A stretch of DNA of 40,152 nt from JBOFEH01 sp051650265. GTDB taxonomy: Bacteria; Bacillota; Clostridia; Lachnospirales; Cellulosilyticaceae. Shown one piece after another: positions 31,515 through 39,850 of the stretch. The stretch is taken from the NCBI GenBank assembly GCA_051650265.1, contig JBOFIR010000142.1:1-40152 (forward strand). The letters run 5' to 3'. The position numbers were made by a program, and so were the translations under genes. Within the stretch, counting starts at the first letter, position 1; each line of letters opens with the position of its first letter. Under the pieces are notes generated by a model. That model was not told where the DNA came from, did no database searches, and worked only from the letters and a program-made list of their open reading frames with translations.

Positions 31515-33875
31515 TTATTTAGTCATGAAAGATACTGTACCAAAGCCAGTGCCTTTAAGTGCTTCGAATGCTGTATCAGCATCTTGGTGTGCTGTAAGAG
31601 AGAGTCTGTAGCAGAACTCAGTAATTCCGGATAAGTCCATTTTGAAGTTTGTCTCCCAGATATTGTTCATAATCCAAGAGTAAACTGGTCTTTGGTTATT
31701 CTCTACTTTGTTATCGCAAAGTAAGATTTCATGGTGCTTAAGTTCACCCATATAAACCATAGGTGCATCAAGTGTTTGGATTGCAAGGTTATGATTTTCG
31801 CCTGTATAAACTACACCATTATCAATGAGGTAGTATTCCATACCAGTACCAGGAAGCTGGTCGATACCAGGACGCATTGCAACATCCCCTTTGTCGATGT
31901 AAAGCTCAGTTTTTGGTAAGTTAAGTGCTAATGGGAGCATGATGTTTTCAACATCTGTAGCAAGTGTTTTTGCAAGTTTGTACTTGAAGTCGATGATTGG
32001 AAGATGGTTGAACATCTTGATCACTACAGAGCTATGGAAAGTACCTTCTAAGTTGTAAGTCAGTTCGATAGTCTTAAATACTGCACCATTATCAATGATC
32101 TTGATGTGTGTCAGATCACCAATGAATTTCTCAGCATGAAGTCCTCTAATATTTCTACCTACAAGGCGTCTTTCTTCATACACATCTGTTCTAATAGCAG
32201 TTCTTTCATAGATTGGTGTGAAGAATTTCTTATCACCATCTAATAACATCTCGACACCTTCAGCTTTGTTGTAGAAAGATGTGACACCTTCGCCGATTGT
32301 ATATGAAATTTTGAAGAAATCACTTTCAATACCATAAGGTAATGTATAAGTAAGTGGGTCAAAAGTATTCACGATATCTTTTACACGCTCAGAACCTGTG
32401 TAAGCAGTACGTGTTGTTGCTTTTTCTTTAGTTTTAGCAACTTCCTTGAAAGTATAGTTTTTTTCTTCGCCAGCCTCAAATGTATCAACGAAAGTGATGA
32501 GCACACCACGTGGATGACTAGATACTTGAGCTGTGAGTACTTCGCCAGTTGGGCTAACGATTTCTACACCATCAAAGCCCCATACTTCAATATAGAATTC
32601 AACGATTTGTTCACCAGTAAGTCCAGAAACGTTGATTGCTTTGATCTTACCTTCACGGTCGTAGTATCTTAATTTATCACCTCTTGCATGCATGATACGT
32701 GTGAGTACCTTTGCAGATGCTTCATGTGCTTTTGAAGCATAAGATGTTTTTCTAATATCAAGGTTTTGTACCATTGTATCGTATGGATTTGTAATTGTTG
32801 AAGAGTGGCCCCAAGTGTGCTCAGCAAATACGAGAAGGTTATCTTCAGCTTCGCGTTTGAAGTCAGCACGTGACCATTTGTTTTCAGGGTCAAGTCTTTC
32901 ACAAAGATGGTAAAGTCTTTGTGCATCTTTGTAGTGTTTTACAGAGTAAGGTGTACTACCAACGCCATGCGCCCACCAGTCATTGAGGTCGCCTGTGTAT
33001 GTCTCTACATCTTGAAGTTCATCTTTGATTGCAGCATAGAGTTCTTCAAGTGTCACCATTTTGATTGTTACTTCTTCGCCATATGCAGCGTTGAATTCGG
33101 CAATCAGATCAGCAATTTCTACATTTGGAGGTGCATTATCACTAAATACACCAGATACGCTGAGTGGCATAAAGCTATGTGCGTAGCCGTACTCTGTACA
33201 TTCTTCTAAGTATGTATAGAGGTTTTTCTTTAAATTTTCCATAGGAGAAGCTGGTTTGTCTTTACCAAAGTAAGTTTCTGTCATATAGTTAGCATGCTTT
33301 GCTGGTACAAGACCAAGAGCATTACCAAGATTGTAGTGCTCACCACTCCATACAAGCATTTTTTTGCCTGCTTTGTTAGACCAGAAGTAAGGCTTTTGGT
33401 TTTGGTAGAGTGGATACATACCGTGATGACAGTGAATATTTGTATAAAGGAACTCAATACCATTGTCTAAGTAAGCATCTAATTGACCGAGTGAGATACC
33501 GTTGATATCTGCATTCATTGCAACTTTCACATCAATATTTTGCGTAGCAAAAAGATCAACCATTTCTTGTGTACGTTTTGTAAGAATTGATTTGTCAGCT
33601 AAATCAGTGAAGTTAAGGTAGTTTGCTGATAAACCGATTGTGCCATCTTTTACACAGTTGTAGAAATGTTCTTTCTCAGCGTCTGTTGCTTCCTCAAAGA
33701 AACGCTCAACACAGTAGTAAGTTTCGCAGTTCCATTTGAAGTCAGGTCTACCGATTTGGCAAGCCTCACGAATGTAGTCAACATGGTTATAAAGGATTTT
33801 TTCTTGTAAATCTGTGTAACCGATATCTGTATGTGAGTGATGTACGACATAGATTTGCCATTTTCTATCTAGCAT
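31515..33875 (-). CDS. GH38-family glycoside hydrolase, divergent alpha-mannosidase-like
   Basis: A 786-residue cytoplasmic protein with an N-terminal GH38 barrel: IYVVHHSHTDIGYTDLQ gives metal ligands H15 and D17, and the nucleophile region is VAMNADINGISLGQLDAY, not the classical PDSFG motif. A later HGVGSTPYSVKHYKDAQRLY segment and FAEHTWGHSS fit the catalytic domain. The C-terminal half is beta-rich, as in GH38. I use the ATG at 33875, with GGAGGA six bases upstream; an extension of 18 codons upstream would lie within the promoter/operator region. Its promoter (33931-33959) is bracketed by a 13-bp inverted repeat. The substrate is unknown. Confidence 0.85.
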   Translation of the reverse strand: MLDRKWQIYVVHHSHTDIGYTDLQEKILYNHVDYIREACQIGRPDFKWNCETYYCVERFFEEATDAEKEHFYNCVKDGTIGLSANYLNFTDLADKSILTKRTQEMVDLFATQNIDVKVAMNADINGISLGQLDAYLDNGIEFLYTNIHCHHGMYPLYQNQKPYFWSNKAGKKMLVWSGEHYNLGNALGLVPAKHANYMTETYFGKDKPASPMENLKKNLYTYLEECTEYGYAHSFMPLSVSGVFSDNAPPNVEIADLIAEFNAAYGEEVTIKMVTLEELYAAIKDELQDVETYTGDLNDWWAHGVGSTPYSVKHYKDAQRLYHLCERLDPENKWSRADFKREAEDNLLVFAEHTWGHSSTITNPYDTMVQNLDIRKTSYASKAHEASAKVLTRIMHARGDKLRYYDREGKIKAINVSGLTGEQIVEFYIEVWGFDGVEIVSPTGEVLTAQVSSHPRGVLITFVDTFEAGEEKNYTFKEVAKTKEKATTRTAYTGSERVKDIVNTFDPLTYTLPYGIESDFFKISYTIGEGVTSFYNKAEGVEMLLDGDKKFFTPIYERTAIRTDVYEERRLVGRNIRGLHAEKFIGDLTHIKIIDNGAVFKTIELTYNLEGTFHSSVVIKMFNHLPIIDFKYKLAKTLATDVENIMLPLALNLPKTELYIDKGDVAMRPGIDQLPGTGMEYYLIDNGVVYTGENHNLAIQTLDAPMVYMGELKHHEILLCDNKVENNQRPVYSWIMNNIWETNFKMDLSGITEFCYRLSLTAHQDADTAFEALKGTGFGTVSFMTK

Positions 33876-33909
33876 TGTGGTTCCTCCAAATTTTAATAAA
33901 TAAATTAAT

Positions 33910-33950
33910 ATGATATAACATACTAACAATATTTTAATATGTTATATCAT
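33910..33950. promoter_or_regulatory. 13-bp perfect inverted repeat, candidate operator
   Basis: ATGATATAACATA (33910-33922) pairs exactly with TATGTTATATCAT (33938-33950). The half-sites are 15 bp apart (28 bp centre to centre). One lies between the -35 and -10 boxes of the promoter at 33931-33959, the other just after the predicted start site. Each half-site is itself nearly palindromic (10 of 12 positions). The core TGATATA recurs in the leader of the GntR-type gene (37294-37316). Confidence 0.7.
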
Positions 33951-33959
33951 AAAGTTCAA
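33931..33959 (-). promoter_or_regulatory. Promoter of the GH38-type gene at 31515-33875
   Basis: On the minus strand TTGAAC (33959-33954) and TAAAAT (33936-33931) are separated by exactly 17 bp. Confidence 0.65.
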
Positions 33960-33975
33960 TAGAAAAAGCAATTTT

Positions 33976-34016
33976 TTATAAAAAAAAATAGAGAAAGAAG
34001 TAGCACTTCTTTCTCT
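33976..34016 (-). terminator. Terminator of the STAS-like gene
   Basis: A perfect 12-bp stem (33990-34001 with 34005-34016), followed on the minus strand by a run of nine T. Confidence 0.9.
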
Positions 34017-34020
34017 TAAA

Positions 34021-34356
34021 TTAAATCACTTCATAACGTGGTAACCTAAACCGCCTACTCAGTTGTGTCAGCTGATCAAAAAGTAACGGATTGCCACCTG
34101 TATCAAAAGTAACATTTAAAAAGTCGGCTTGATAGTAGCGCTTAAAACACGCCTCAAGTTTGAATAATGTATTCGCTCCTGTTACACCTAAGTAAGTGCA
34201 ATCAAAAGACAGTGTATATTCCTTGGGATTAAGTTTGGAGATTTCTCTATCAAAATCAATGATAAATTGATCAGCATCCCAAATACCAAATATCCCTTCG
34301 ACTTTAATAAAAATAGTACGTTTCGGTGGGGAAGTGATAATGCGATATTGTCCCAT
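34021..34356 (-). CDS. Small STAS-like protein, function unknown
   Basis: A 111-residue soluble protein. The alternation of strands and helices (KRTIFIKVEGIFGIWDADQF, a helix of DREISKLNP, the strand YTLSFDCTYLGVTGANTLFK, then helix YYQADFLNVTFDTGGNPLL) resembles a STAS or SpoIIAA-like fold, as in anti-anti-sigma factors and STAS/SEC14 proteins; I cannot see a conserved phosphorylated serine, so the assignment is weak. The ATG has AAGGAG nine bases upstream. It sits between two GH38-type genes on the same strand but has its own terminator (33976-34016). A link with mannoside metabolism is not shown. Confidence 0.55.
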   Translation of the reverse strand: MGQYRIITSPPKRTIFIKVEGIFGIWDADQFIIDFDREISKLNPKEYTLSFDCTYLGVTGANTLFKLEACFKRYYQADFLNVTFDTGGNPLLFDQLTQLSRRFRLPRYEVI

Positions 34357-34439
34357 TATGTCTACTCCTTGCTAAGAATTTTAAAGAAGGAGAATGCCTA
34401 TTGCTTGCTTATATTATCTCTATTGAGGGAAAATCGGAT

Positions 34440-34485
34440 AAAAAATAATCAAGGCTACGCGGATGGGAAGAGCTTGCGTAGCCTT
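34440..34485 (-). terminator. Terminator of the alpha-mannosidase gene
   Basis: A perfect 10-bp stem (34451-34460 with 34476-34485) is followed on the minus strand by GATTATTTTTTAT. Confidence 0.8.
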
Positions 34486-34492
34486 AAATGAT

Positions 34493-37198
34493 TTAGGCTT
34501 GAAGGCCAAATGTTACAATTTGGTATGCTTTGACAGCTACAGAATGACCATCAATCGCTTCAAATTTCTCTTCAAGTAAGTTTGAGCGGTAGAGTGATGT
34601 TGCTGTTTCAAGAGTAAGTGTTGTATCACGATCTACTACAGAGTAGTATCTTACTGCAACGTCTCCAGAGTCTTTGCTTACTTTCATAGATGAGTACATA
34701 AGACCAGCGTCTGTAGATGGTGCTACAAATGGTGCCACTTCTTTGATTGTACCTTCTTGAAGGTTTGCTTGCATTGCTGCAAATGGAACAGGGAATTGCG
34801 CAGCTTCTTCGTATGATGCAAGAAGATCTGCCTCAGCTCCGTGAGGGATGATCATAAATTCAGCTTCTTGTGCACCTAAGCATTGTGCTTCTGGTGTTAA
34901 GAATACACCCCAGTCACCAAGTTCTCTCATACCTCTATGAAGTGTTACAGCGATTGTGTTTTGACCATCACGAAGTACTTCGTACTCGTTAAGCCCTTTG
35001 TTTGCTACTGTAAGCCCGATGTTTTCATCATGTACGTTGATGAAGTTTTGTTGATGTTGTGCATTACATGGATTTCTCCATTCTTTGCTTACTTCTGTGT
35101 TACGTTTTGCAACTTCGAAGATTGAGTCAGCATAGTGGAATGGTGTATCAATCTTAGTTGTGAATAATGCGCGTAATCTATGGTCAAGCGCTTGGTTGTT
35201 GAAGTTTGTTTTAACTTTAACCCCTCTAGCAGTTCTTTCAAGTGTGTAAGTTGTTGTGATCTCCATTGGAGTTGTTTCAGCAACACGTTGTGTTTTTCTT
35301 GTTGTGAAGCTGATCAGTTCGTTGATTTCTGTCTCCATAAGAGCATCTAATGATACAGGAATATCCATTACTGTTTTTACTTCAACAACAGCTACGTGTG
35401 GAAGATCTTTTACGATGCGCATTGTAGCTGTTGCGTCTTTTGTTGTTACAGGAGTCTCTTCTTTTGGACACATGTAGATGTATTCGTTACCCATATCACC
35501 ATGATCTTCGTAGATACATTGTTCTTCGAATACATGACCTGTTGCTTTGTGAGTAATTGTTAAAGAACCATTGTCATTTACTTTTGCAGCTAAGAATTCA
35601 TTTTCAAGAGTATCGCCATTTACGATAAGGCTTGAAGTGTTTTCTTCTTTTTCAGTAACTGGTACAAGTGCAAGTTTCTTAAGACCAAACGCCTCAAGTT
35701 TATCAAGTTCAACAACAATTTTGGCTTTTTGGCTCATGTATGGTTGACGGAACTTATCTTTTGGAAGATCGTAGTCGAAGTGAAGTCCAAGAGAGATTAC
35801 CTCACCTGCAAGTTCATTACCTGCTTCATCAACGATTTTGTATGCTGGGATTTCCCAATCTCTTGCATCATTGATAGCTTCTCTGAAGTAGTCATGTCTC
35901 CAGTACATTTGGCAAAGGTTTACTGTTACTTCAGCAAGACCTGATTTTGCATGACCTGTTGGGTTAACTACGAAGAATGGAAGTGCTTCTTCATGAATGT
36001 TTTTGAAGCTTACTGTATCAAGTGCATTTTTGATGAAAGCCATTGCTTCGTCAATGATGTGAAGTGCAACTTGTTCAGCTTTTTCAAAACGAGATACCAT
36101 CTCACGGTGTACTTCGTCTACACTACAACCACAGATACTATCGTGAGGATGGTTTTGCATAAGTACTTTCCAACCGTATGTAAAGAGGTGGTGAGGGTAT
36201 TCCATACCAAGTTTATGAGCGATTGTTGCTACTGGCTCAGCTACTTTTTCGAATAATGTTTGGCATTTTGCATTCATTTGTTTGAGGTAAACACGTGCAG
36301 AAGCTGTGTTTGCAAGTGTGAACCAACCATCTGTTCTTTGGCTACGAAGTTCACCATGAACTGTTACAAGATCATCTGGAAGTTCTGCTTTGATTGCTGT
36401 GATGTAGTCATTGAAGTTAGAGTGGATGAACTCAACATCTTCGTAGAATTCTTTTGCATTGTTAAGTGCCGTAGAAAGATCTGTTTGTACAGGTTGGTGG
36501 TCACAACCATTTAAGAATAGTAAGTGATCAGTTGACGCGAATTTGCCTGCATCTTCAAGTTTTCTATTCCAGAATGCTTTAAGTTCCTCAGCATCTGTTG
36601 GTATTTCATTACCATTGCTGTACCAGTTAGCGAAAAGTACACCAAGTACTTTAGAACCATCTGGACTTTCCCAGTACATTTCTGAGTATGGAGATTCGAA
36701 TTCTTCGCCACTTACTTCGTTGTTGAATCCAGTTGGTTTTACACCACGACCGAATACTGCTGTGTCAATACCAGCTTGTTGTAAGATCTGAGGAGCTTGA
36801 CCCATGTTACCAAATGAGTCTGGGAAGTAACCAAGTTTACATACGACGTCGCCGTATGTTTTTGCATCGTCGTGACCTACTTGCATGTTACGTACGTTTG
36901 CTTCACTGCTTGTTAAGAACTCATCTTGAAGGATGTACCATGGTCCGATTACGATACGGCCATCTTGGATGAGTTTTGTAAGACGCTCGCGGCGGTCAGG
37001 TCTTACTTGAAGGTAATCTTCTAAGATGATTGTTTGACCATCTAAGTGGAAACTTTTATATTCTGGATCATTTTCTAAAGTATCCATAAGTGTGTCCATG
37101 AACTCGATGAGTAACATGTGGTGTTTTTCGTATGGTAAGTACCATTCTCTATCCCAGTGAGAGTGTGAAATGACATGAGCTTTTTTAGCGTTTTTCAT
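34493..37198 (-). CDS. Alpha-mannosidase, GH38 family (MngB-like)
   Basis: A 901-residue enzyme of the classic bacterial GH38 type. The zinc site is H14 and D16 in SHSHWDREWYLPYE, nucleophile D127 in GYFPDSFGNMGQAPQI and H352 in HPHDSICGCSVDEVHRE. The central three-helix bundle and beta-sandwich domains follow to the C-terminus. It should cleave alpha-mannosides, or mannosyl-glycerate in the MngB branch. The absence of a signal peptide means the substrate is imported. The ribosome site is AAAGGAG on the minus strand. It is divergent from the GntR-type regulator, which is the likely controller. This is the best supported active enzyme of the three GH38-type genes. Confidence 0.93.
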   Translation of the reverse strand: MKNAKKAHVISHSHWDREWYLPYEKHHMLLIEFMDTLMDTLENDPEYKSFHLDGQTIILEDYLQVRPDRRERLTKLIQDGRIVIGPWYILQDEFLTSSEANVRNMQVGHDDAKTYGDVVCKLGYFPDSFGNMGQAPQILQQAGIDTAVFGRGVKPTGFNNEVSGEEFESPYSEMYWESPDGSKVLGVLFANWYSNGNEIPTDAEELKAFWNRKLEDAGKFASTDHLLFLNGCDHQPVQTDLSTALNNAKEFYEDVEFIHSNFNDYITAIKAELPDDLVTVHGELRSQRTDGWFTLANTASARVYLKQMNAKCQTLFEKVAEPVATIAHKLGMEYPHHLFTYGWKVLMQNHPHDSICGCSVDEVHREMVSRFEKAEQVALHIIDEAMAFIKNALDTVSFKNIHEEALPFFVVNPTGHAKSGLAEVTVNLCQMYWRHDYFREAINDARDWEIPAYKIVDEAGNELAGEVISLGLHFDYDLPKDKFRQPYMSQKAKIVVELDKLEAFGLKKLALVPVTEKEENTSSLIVNGDTLENEFLAAKVNDNGSLTITHKATGHVFEEQCIYEDHGDMGNEYIYMCPKEETPVTTKDATATMRIVKDLPHVAVVEVKTVMDIPVSLDALMETEINELISFTTRKTQRVAETTPMEITTTYTLERTARGVKVKTNFNNQALDHRLRALFTTKIDTPFHYADSIFEVAKRNTEVSKEWRNPCNAQHQQNFINVHDENIGLTVANKGLNEYEVLRDGQNTIAVTLHRGMRELGDWGVFLTPEAQCLGAQEAEFMIIPHGAEADLLASYEEAAQFPVPFAAMQANLQEGTIKEVAPFVAPSTDAGLMYSSMKVSKDSGDVAVRYYSVVDRDTTLTLETATSLYRSNLLEEKFEAIDGHSVAVKAYQIVTFGLQA

Positions 37199-37293
37199 AA
37201 TCTAAATCTCCTTTAATAAAATTATATTGTATAAAGTAGATTTTAGGGTAAAACTAGCTTATAATCAATGGCACTTGGATGAAAAAAAGATAA

Positions 37294-37316
37294 ACTTGAT
37301 ATACTTGATATACAAG
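37294..37316 (+). promoter_or_regulatory. Tandem repeat in the GntR-type gene leader, candidate autoregulatory site
   Basis: ACTTGATAT occurs twice in a row (37294-37302 and 37303-37311) and continues into a CTTGATATACAAG near-palindrome (37304-37316) that abuts the AAGGAGG ribosome site. The core TGATATA is shared with the inverted repeat at 33910-33950. Confidence 0.5.
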
Positions 37317-37329
37317 GAGGAAGTAAAGT

Positions 37330-38403
37330 ATGAGTGATTGTGAACCGCTGTACATAAGTATAAGAAAGTACTTACTTGAAGTGATTGAAAAAAATAAAGA
37401 AATACCTGATTTTAAGTTGCCTTCGGAGAATCAACTAGCACTCAAATTTGGCGCAAGTCGTATTACGGCTAAGAATGCTATTTTATCATTAGAGAAAGAT
37501 GGATTTGTTTATCGTAGACAAGGAAAAGGGACATTTACTACAGCCAAGGCCAGGGAGCTAGAGTTGCTAGGTGAAGAGAAAAAGAAGCCAACGATTTGTC
37601 TGATTGTACCAGGTGTACAAGGGAAGTTTATTAGCAAAATTGCAGAAGGTGTACAAGCCTACCTTCAAGAAAAGGGACTCAAGCTTAGTATTATGGTGAC
37701 GGCATGTGATCAGGGGCTAGAAGAAGAGATGATTATCACAGCCATTCAGAATCAATGTAAAGGGATCATTATCTTTCCTGTGGATCATAACTTATACAAC
37801 AAAGAGATTGTTAAGCTTAGTCTGAGTAATTTTCCTATCGTACTCATTGATCGTTACTTACAAGGGATTGACATTAGTTATGTTGCGTGTGATCACTATA
37901 CAGCTGCGTACAATGGGACGAAGTACCTGATCGAGCGAGGTCATAGGGAGATTGGATTCATCGGGTTGCCTGATGAGGCAGCGAGTTCAGTGAATGAGCG
38001 AAGTAATGGTTATAGAGAGGCTATGATGAATTTGATAGGCGGTTATGAGAGTACATTGCACCTAGCGTGTGAGCACAACCAAGAGAATTTTGAAAGCTTA
38101 GTAAAGGGATACCTAAAGGGACATCCTCAGATGACTGCGCTAATTACAACAAGTACAGGGTATGGATCAAGAATTGTAAGTTTACTTCAAAAAGAAGGCA
38201 AGCGTATACCAGAAGATCTGACGCTCATGCTTTTTGACAATGAATTTGAGGAATATCTGAATCTCTTATCTTTTAAACCTATTATTATCGATCAGAACCC
38301 GTATGCTATAGGGTACAAAGCAGCAGCTACAATCTATAGGCTTTTATACCGCAATCCGAAGCCAAAGAAAGTGCTGCTGCCAGAGGAAATTATTGAGCCT
38401 TAG
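37330..38403 (+). CDS. GntR-type repressor with LacI-like ligand-binding domain (AraR-like)
   Basis: A 357-residue two-domain regulator. The N-terminus (about 5-72) is a GntR winged helix: KLPSENQLALKFGASRITAK, then LEKDGFVYRRQGKGTFT. After a KKKPTICLIVP boundary, the rest (about 85-357) is a periplasmic-binding-protein-like sensor: IIIFPVDHNLYNKEI, SYVACDHYTAAYNGTKYL, EIGFIGLPDE, MLFDNEFEEYL and a PNPYAIG-like NPYAIGYKAAA tail. This is the layout of AraR, which represses arabinose genes. Here the ligand is probably a mannose-containing sugar, inferred from the adjacent GH38 genes. The ribosome site is AAGGAGG. Its 3' end overlaps the SDR gene by 4 bp, tail to tail. Confidence 0.92.
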   Translation: MSDCEPLYISIRKYLLEVIEKNKEIPDFKLPSENQLALKFGASRITAKNAILSLEKDGFVYRRQGKGTFTTAKARELELLGEEKKKPTICLIVPGVQGKFISKIAEGVQAYLQEKGLKLSIMVTACDQGLEEEMIITAIQNQCKGIIIFPVDHNLYNKEIVKLSLSNFPIVLIDRYLQGIDISYVACDHYTAAYNGTKYLIERGHREIGFIGLPDEAASSVNERSNGYREAMMNLIGGYESTLHLACEHNQENFESLVKGYLKGHPQMTALITTSTGYGSRIVSLLQKEGKRIPEDLTLMLFDNEFEEYLNLLSFKPIIIDQNPYAIGYKAAATIYRLLYRNPKPKKVLLPEEIIEP

Positions 38404-39266
38404 GCGTTGACAATCTCGCCGCCATTGACATGAATTGTCTGGCCAGTGATATAGGAGGCAGTATCAGATGCCAAGAAAATGTAGGCACCTGCACATTCAA
38501 TCGGTTGGCCTGCACGGCCAAGAGGGGTATTCTGACCAAATGTTGAAACTTTATTAGCATCAAAAGCAGACGGGATAAACGGTGTCCAGATTGGACCTGG
38601 TGCAACGGCATTGACACGGATACCAGAGCCAGATTTGGCAAGGGACATAGCAAGTGAGCGTGTCATAGCAACAAGTGCACCTTTGGTCATGGAGTAGTCC
38701 ATGAGTGTGTCATTGCCATGGAAGGCTACCACGGAGGTTGTATTAATAATACAAGCACCTGATTTGAGATGAGGGAGGGCAGATTTGATCATATAAAAAG
38801 GACCATAGACGTTGGTCTTAAAGGTTTTATCGAACTGCTCATCAGAGATATCTTCAAACTGCTGACACTCATACTGAACAGCGGCATTATTGACGAGGAT
38901 ATCAAGCTTGCCAAATTGGGAGAGTGTACGTGATACGGCAGTTTCACAGGCTTTACGATCTGTAATATCACAAGGAAGGAGTAGACATTGGCTCCCAAGT
39001 TTTTCTATAATAGAGGCGGTTGTCGCCGCATCGTCAGTTTCATTGTAATAGACAATTCCTACATGAGCCCCTTGTTTGGCATAAGCAATCGCAACAGCAC
39101 GCCCGATGCCACTATCTCCCCCAGTGATGAGTGCGACGCGATCTTTGAGTAGTGTCCCTTTGGGGATGTAGTGTGGATCATCATAGATGGGGAGAGGATT
39201 CATCTCATATTCAAAGCCGGGATGATGATTTTGGTGTTGAGGAGGAAAAGATGTAGGAAAATGCAT
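38400..39266 (-). CDS. Short-chain dehydrogenase/reductase, YhdF/YghA type
   Basis: A 288-residue SDR protein. After a roughly 40-residue histidine/proline-rich lead (FPPQHQNHHPGFEYEMNPLP) comes the cofactor motif ALITGGDSGIGRAVA, then CDITD, ILVNNAAVQYE, the catalytic serine in INTTSVVAF and YSMTK (Y and K of the active site), and a C-terminal VNAVAPGPIWTPFIP. The lead and the GGDSGIGRA variant are typical of the YhdF/YghA-like group, often called general stress or glucose dehydrogenases; the substrate is unknown. The minus-strand ribosome site is AAAGGAG. It converges on the GntR-type gene with no terminator between. Confidence 0.9.
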   Translation of the reverse strand: MHFPTSFPPQHQNHHPGFEYEMNPLPIYDDPHYIPKGTLLKDRVALITGGDSGIGRAVAIAYAKQGAHVGIVYYNETDDAATTASIIEKLGSQCLLLPCDITDRKACETAVSRTLSQFGKLDILVNNAAVQYECQQFEDISDEQFDKTFKTNVYGPFYMIKSALPHLKSGACIINTTSVVAFHGNDTLMDYSMTKGALVAMTRSLAMSLAKSGSGIRVNAVAPGPIWTPFIPSAFDANKVSTFGQNTPLGRAGQPIECAGAYIFLASDTASYITGQTIHVNGGEIVNA

Positions 39267-39328
39267 GATATAAGCTCCTTTGTTTCAAAATAAAGTCAGT
39301 AGTAGTATGGACGACTAGGAGGTAAGAT

Positions 39329-39832
39329 ATGATAAAAAAATTTTTAGAACATATACCTGAGATGGATGAGACTGTATTTATTGCAGAAAATGCCACAGTA
39401 ATAGGACAAGTGAGTATGGGGACAGATGTAAATATATGGTATGGTGCGGTAGTGCGAGGTGATGAAAATGCTATTTTGATAGGTGATCAAACCAATATCC
39501 AAGATAATGCCGTCATTCATATAGGCCATGAGCATGCAACAGCTATTGGAAAAGGTGTAACAATAGGGCATGGTGCGATTGTACATGGTGCAATGATTGG
39601 TGACTATACATTGATTGGAATGGGTGCTACTATATTAGATGGTGCAAAGATTGGTAAAAACTGTATAATTGGTGCCAATAGTCTCGTAACAGGAGGGACG
39701 CACATTGATGAGGGGATGCTAGCTGTGGGGAACCCTGCACGCATGATTAGACCCCTCAAAAATGAAGAAATCAAAAAACTCTATGAATCAGCGGCATATT
39801 ATGTTGCACTAGCAAACAAACATCGCGTATAG
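39329..39832 (+). CDS. Gamma-carbonic-anhydrase-like hexapeptide-repeat protein (YrdA type)
   Basis: A 167-residue left-handed beta-helix. Hexapeptide repeats run from about residue 17 to 130 (for example IGQVSMGTDVNIWYGAVVRG, ILIGDQTNIQDNAVIHIG). The zinc-site histidines of the gamma-carbonic-anhydrase family appear in VIHIGHEH and VTIGHGAIVHG. The QDN motif (NIQDNAVIH) is present. Bacterial homologues (YrdA, CaiE, PaaY) have either weak or no anhydrase activity, so the reaction is uncertain. The ribosome site is AGGAGG. It lies 18 bp ahead of tcdA on the same strand, so the two may be co-transcribed. Confidence 0.9.
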   Translation: MIKKFLEHIPEMDETVFIAENATVIGQVSMGTDVNIWYGAVVRGDENAILIGDQTNIQDNAVIHIGHEHATAIGKGVTIGHGAIVHGAMIGDYTLIGMGATILDGAKIGKNCIIGANSLVTGGTHIDEGMLAVGNPARMIRPLKNEEIKKLYESAAYYVALANKHRV

Positions 39833-39850
39833 AGAAGAAGGAGAACACAA

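Noticed and set aside
35951..36514. Plus-strand frames of 84-101 codons inside the alpha-mannosidase gene
   Set aside because: Both are antisense to catalytic motifs of the mannosidase and have cysteine-rich, random-looking translations.
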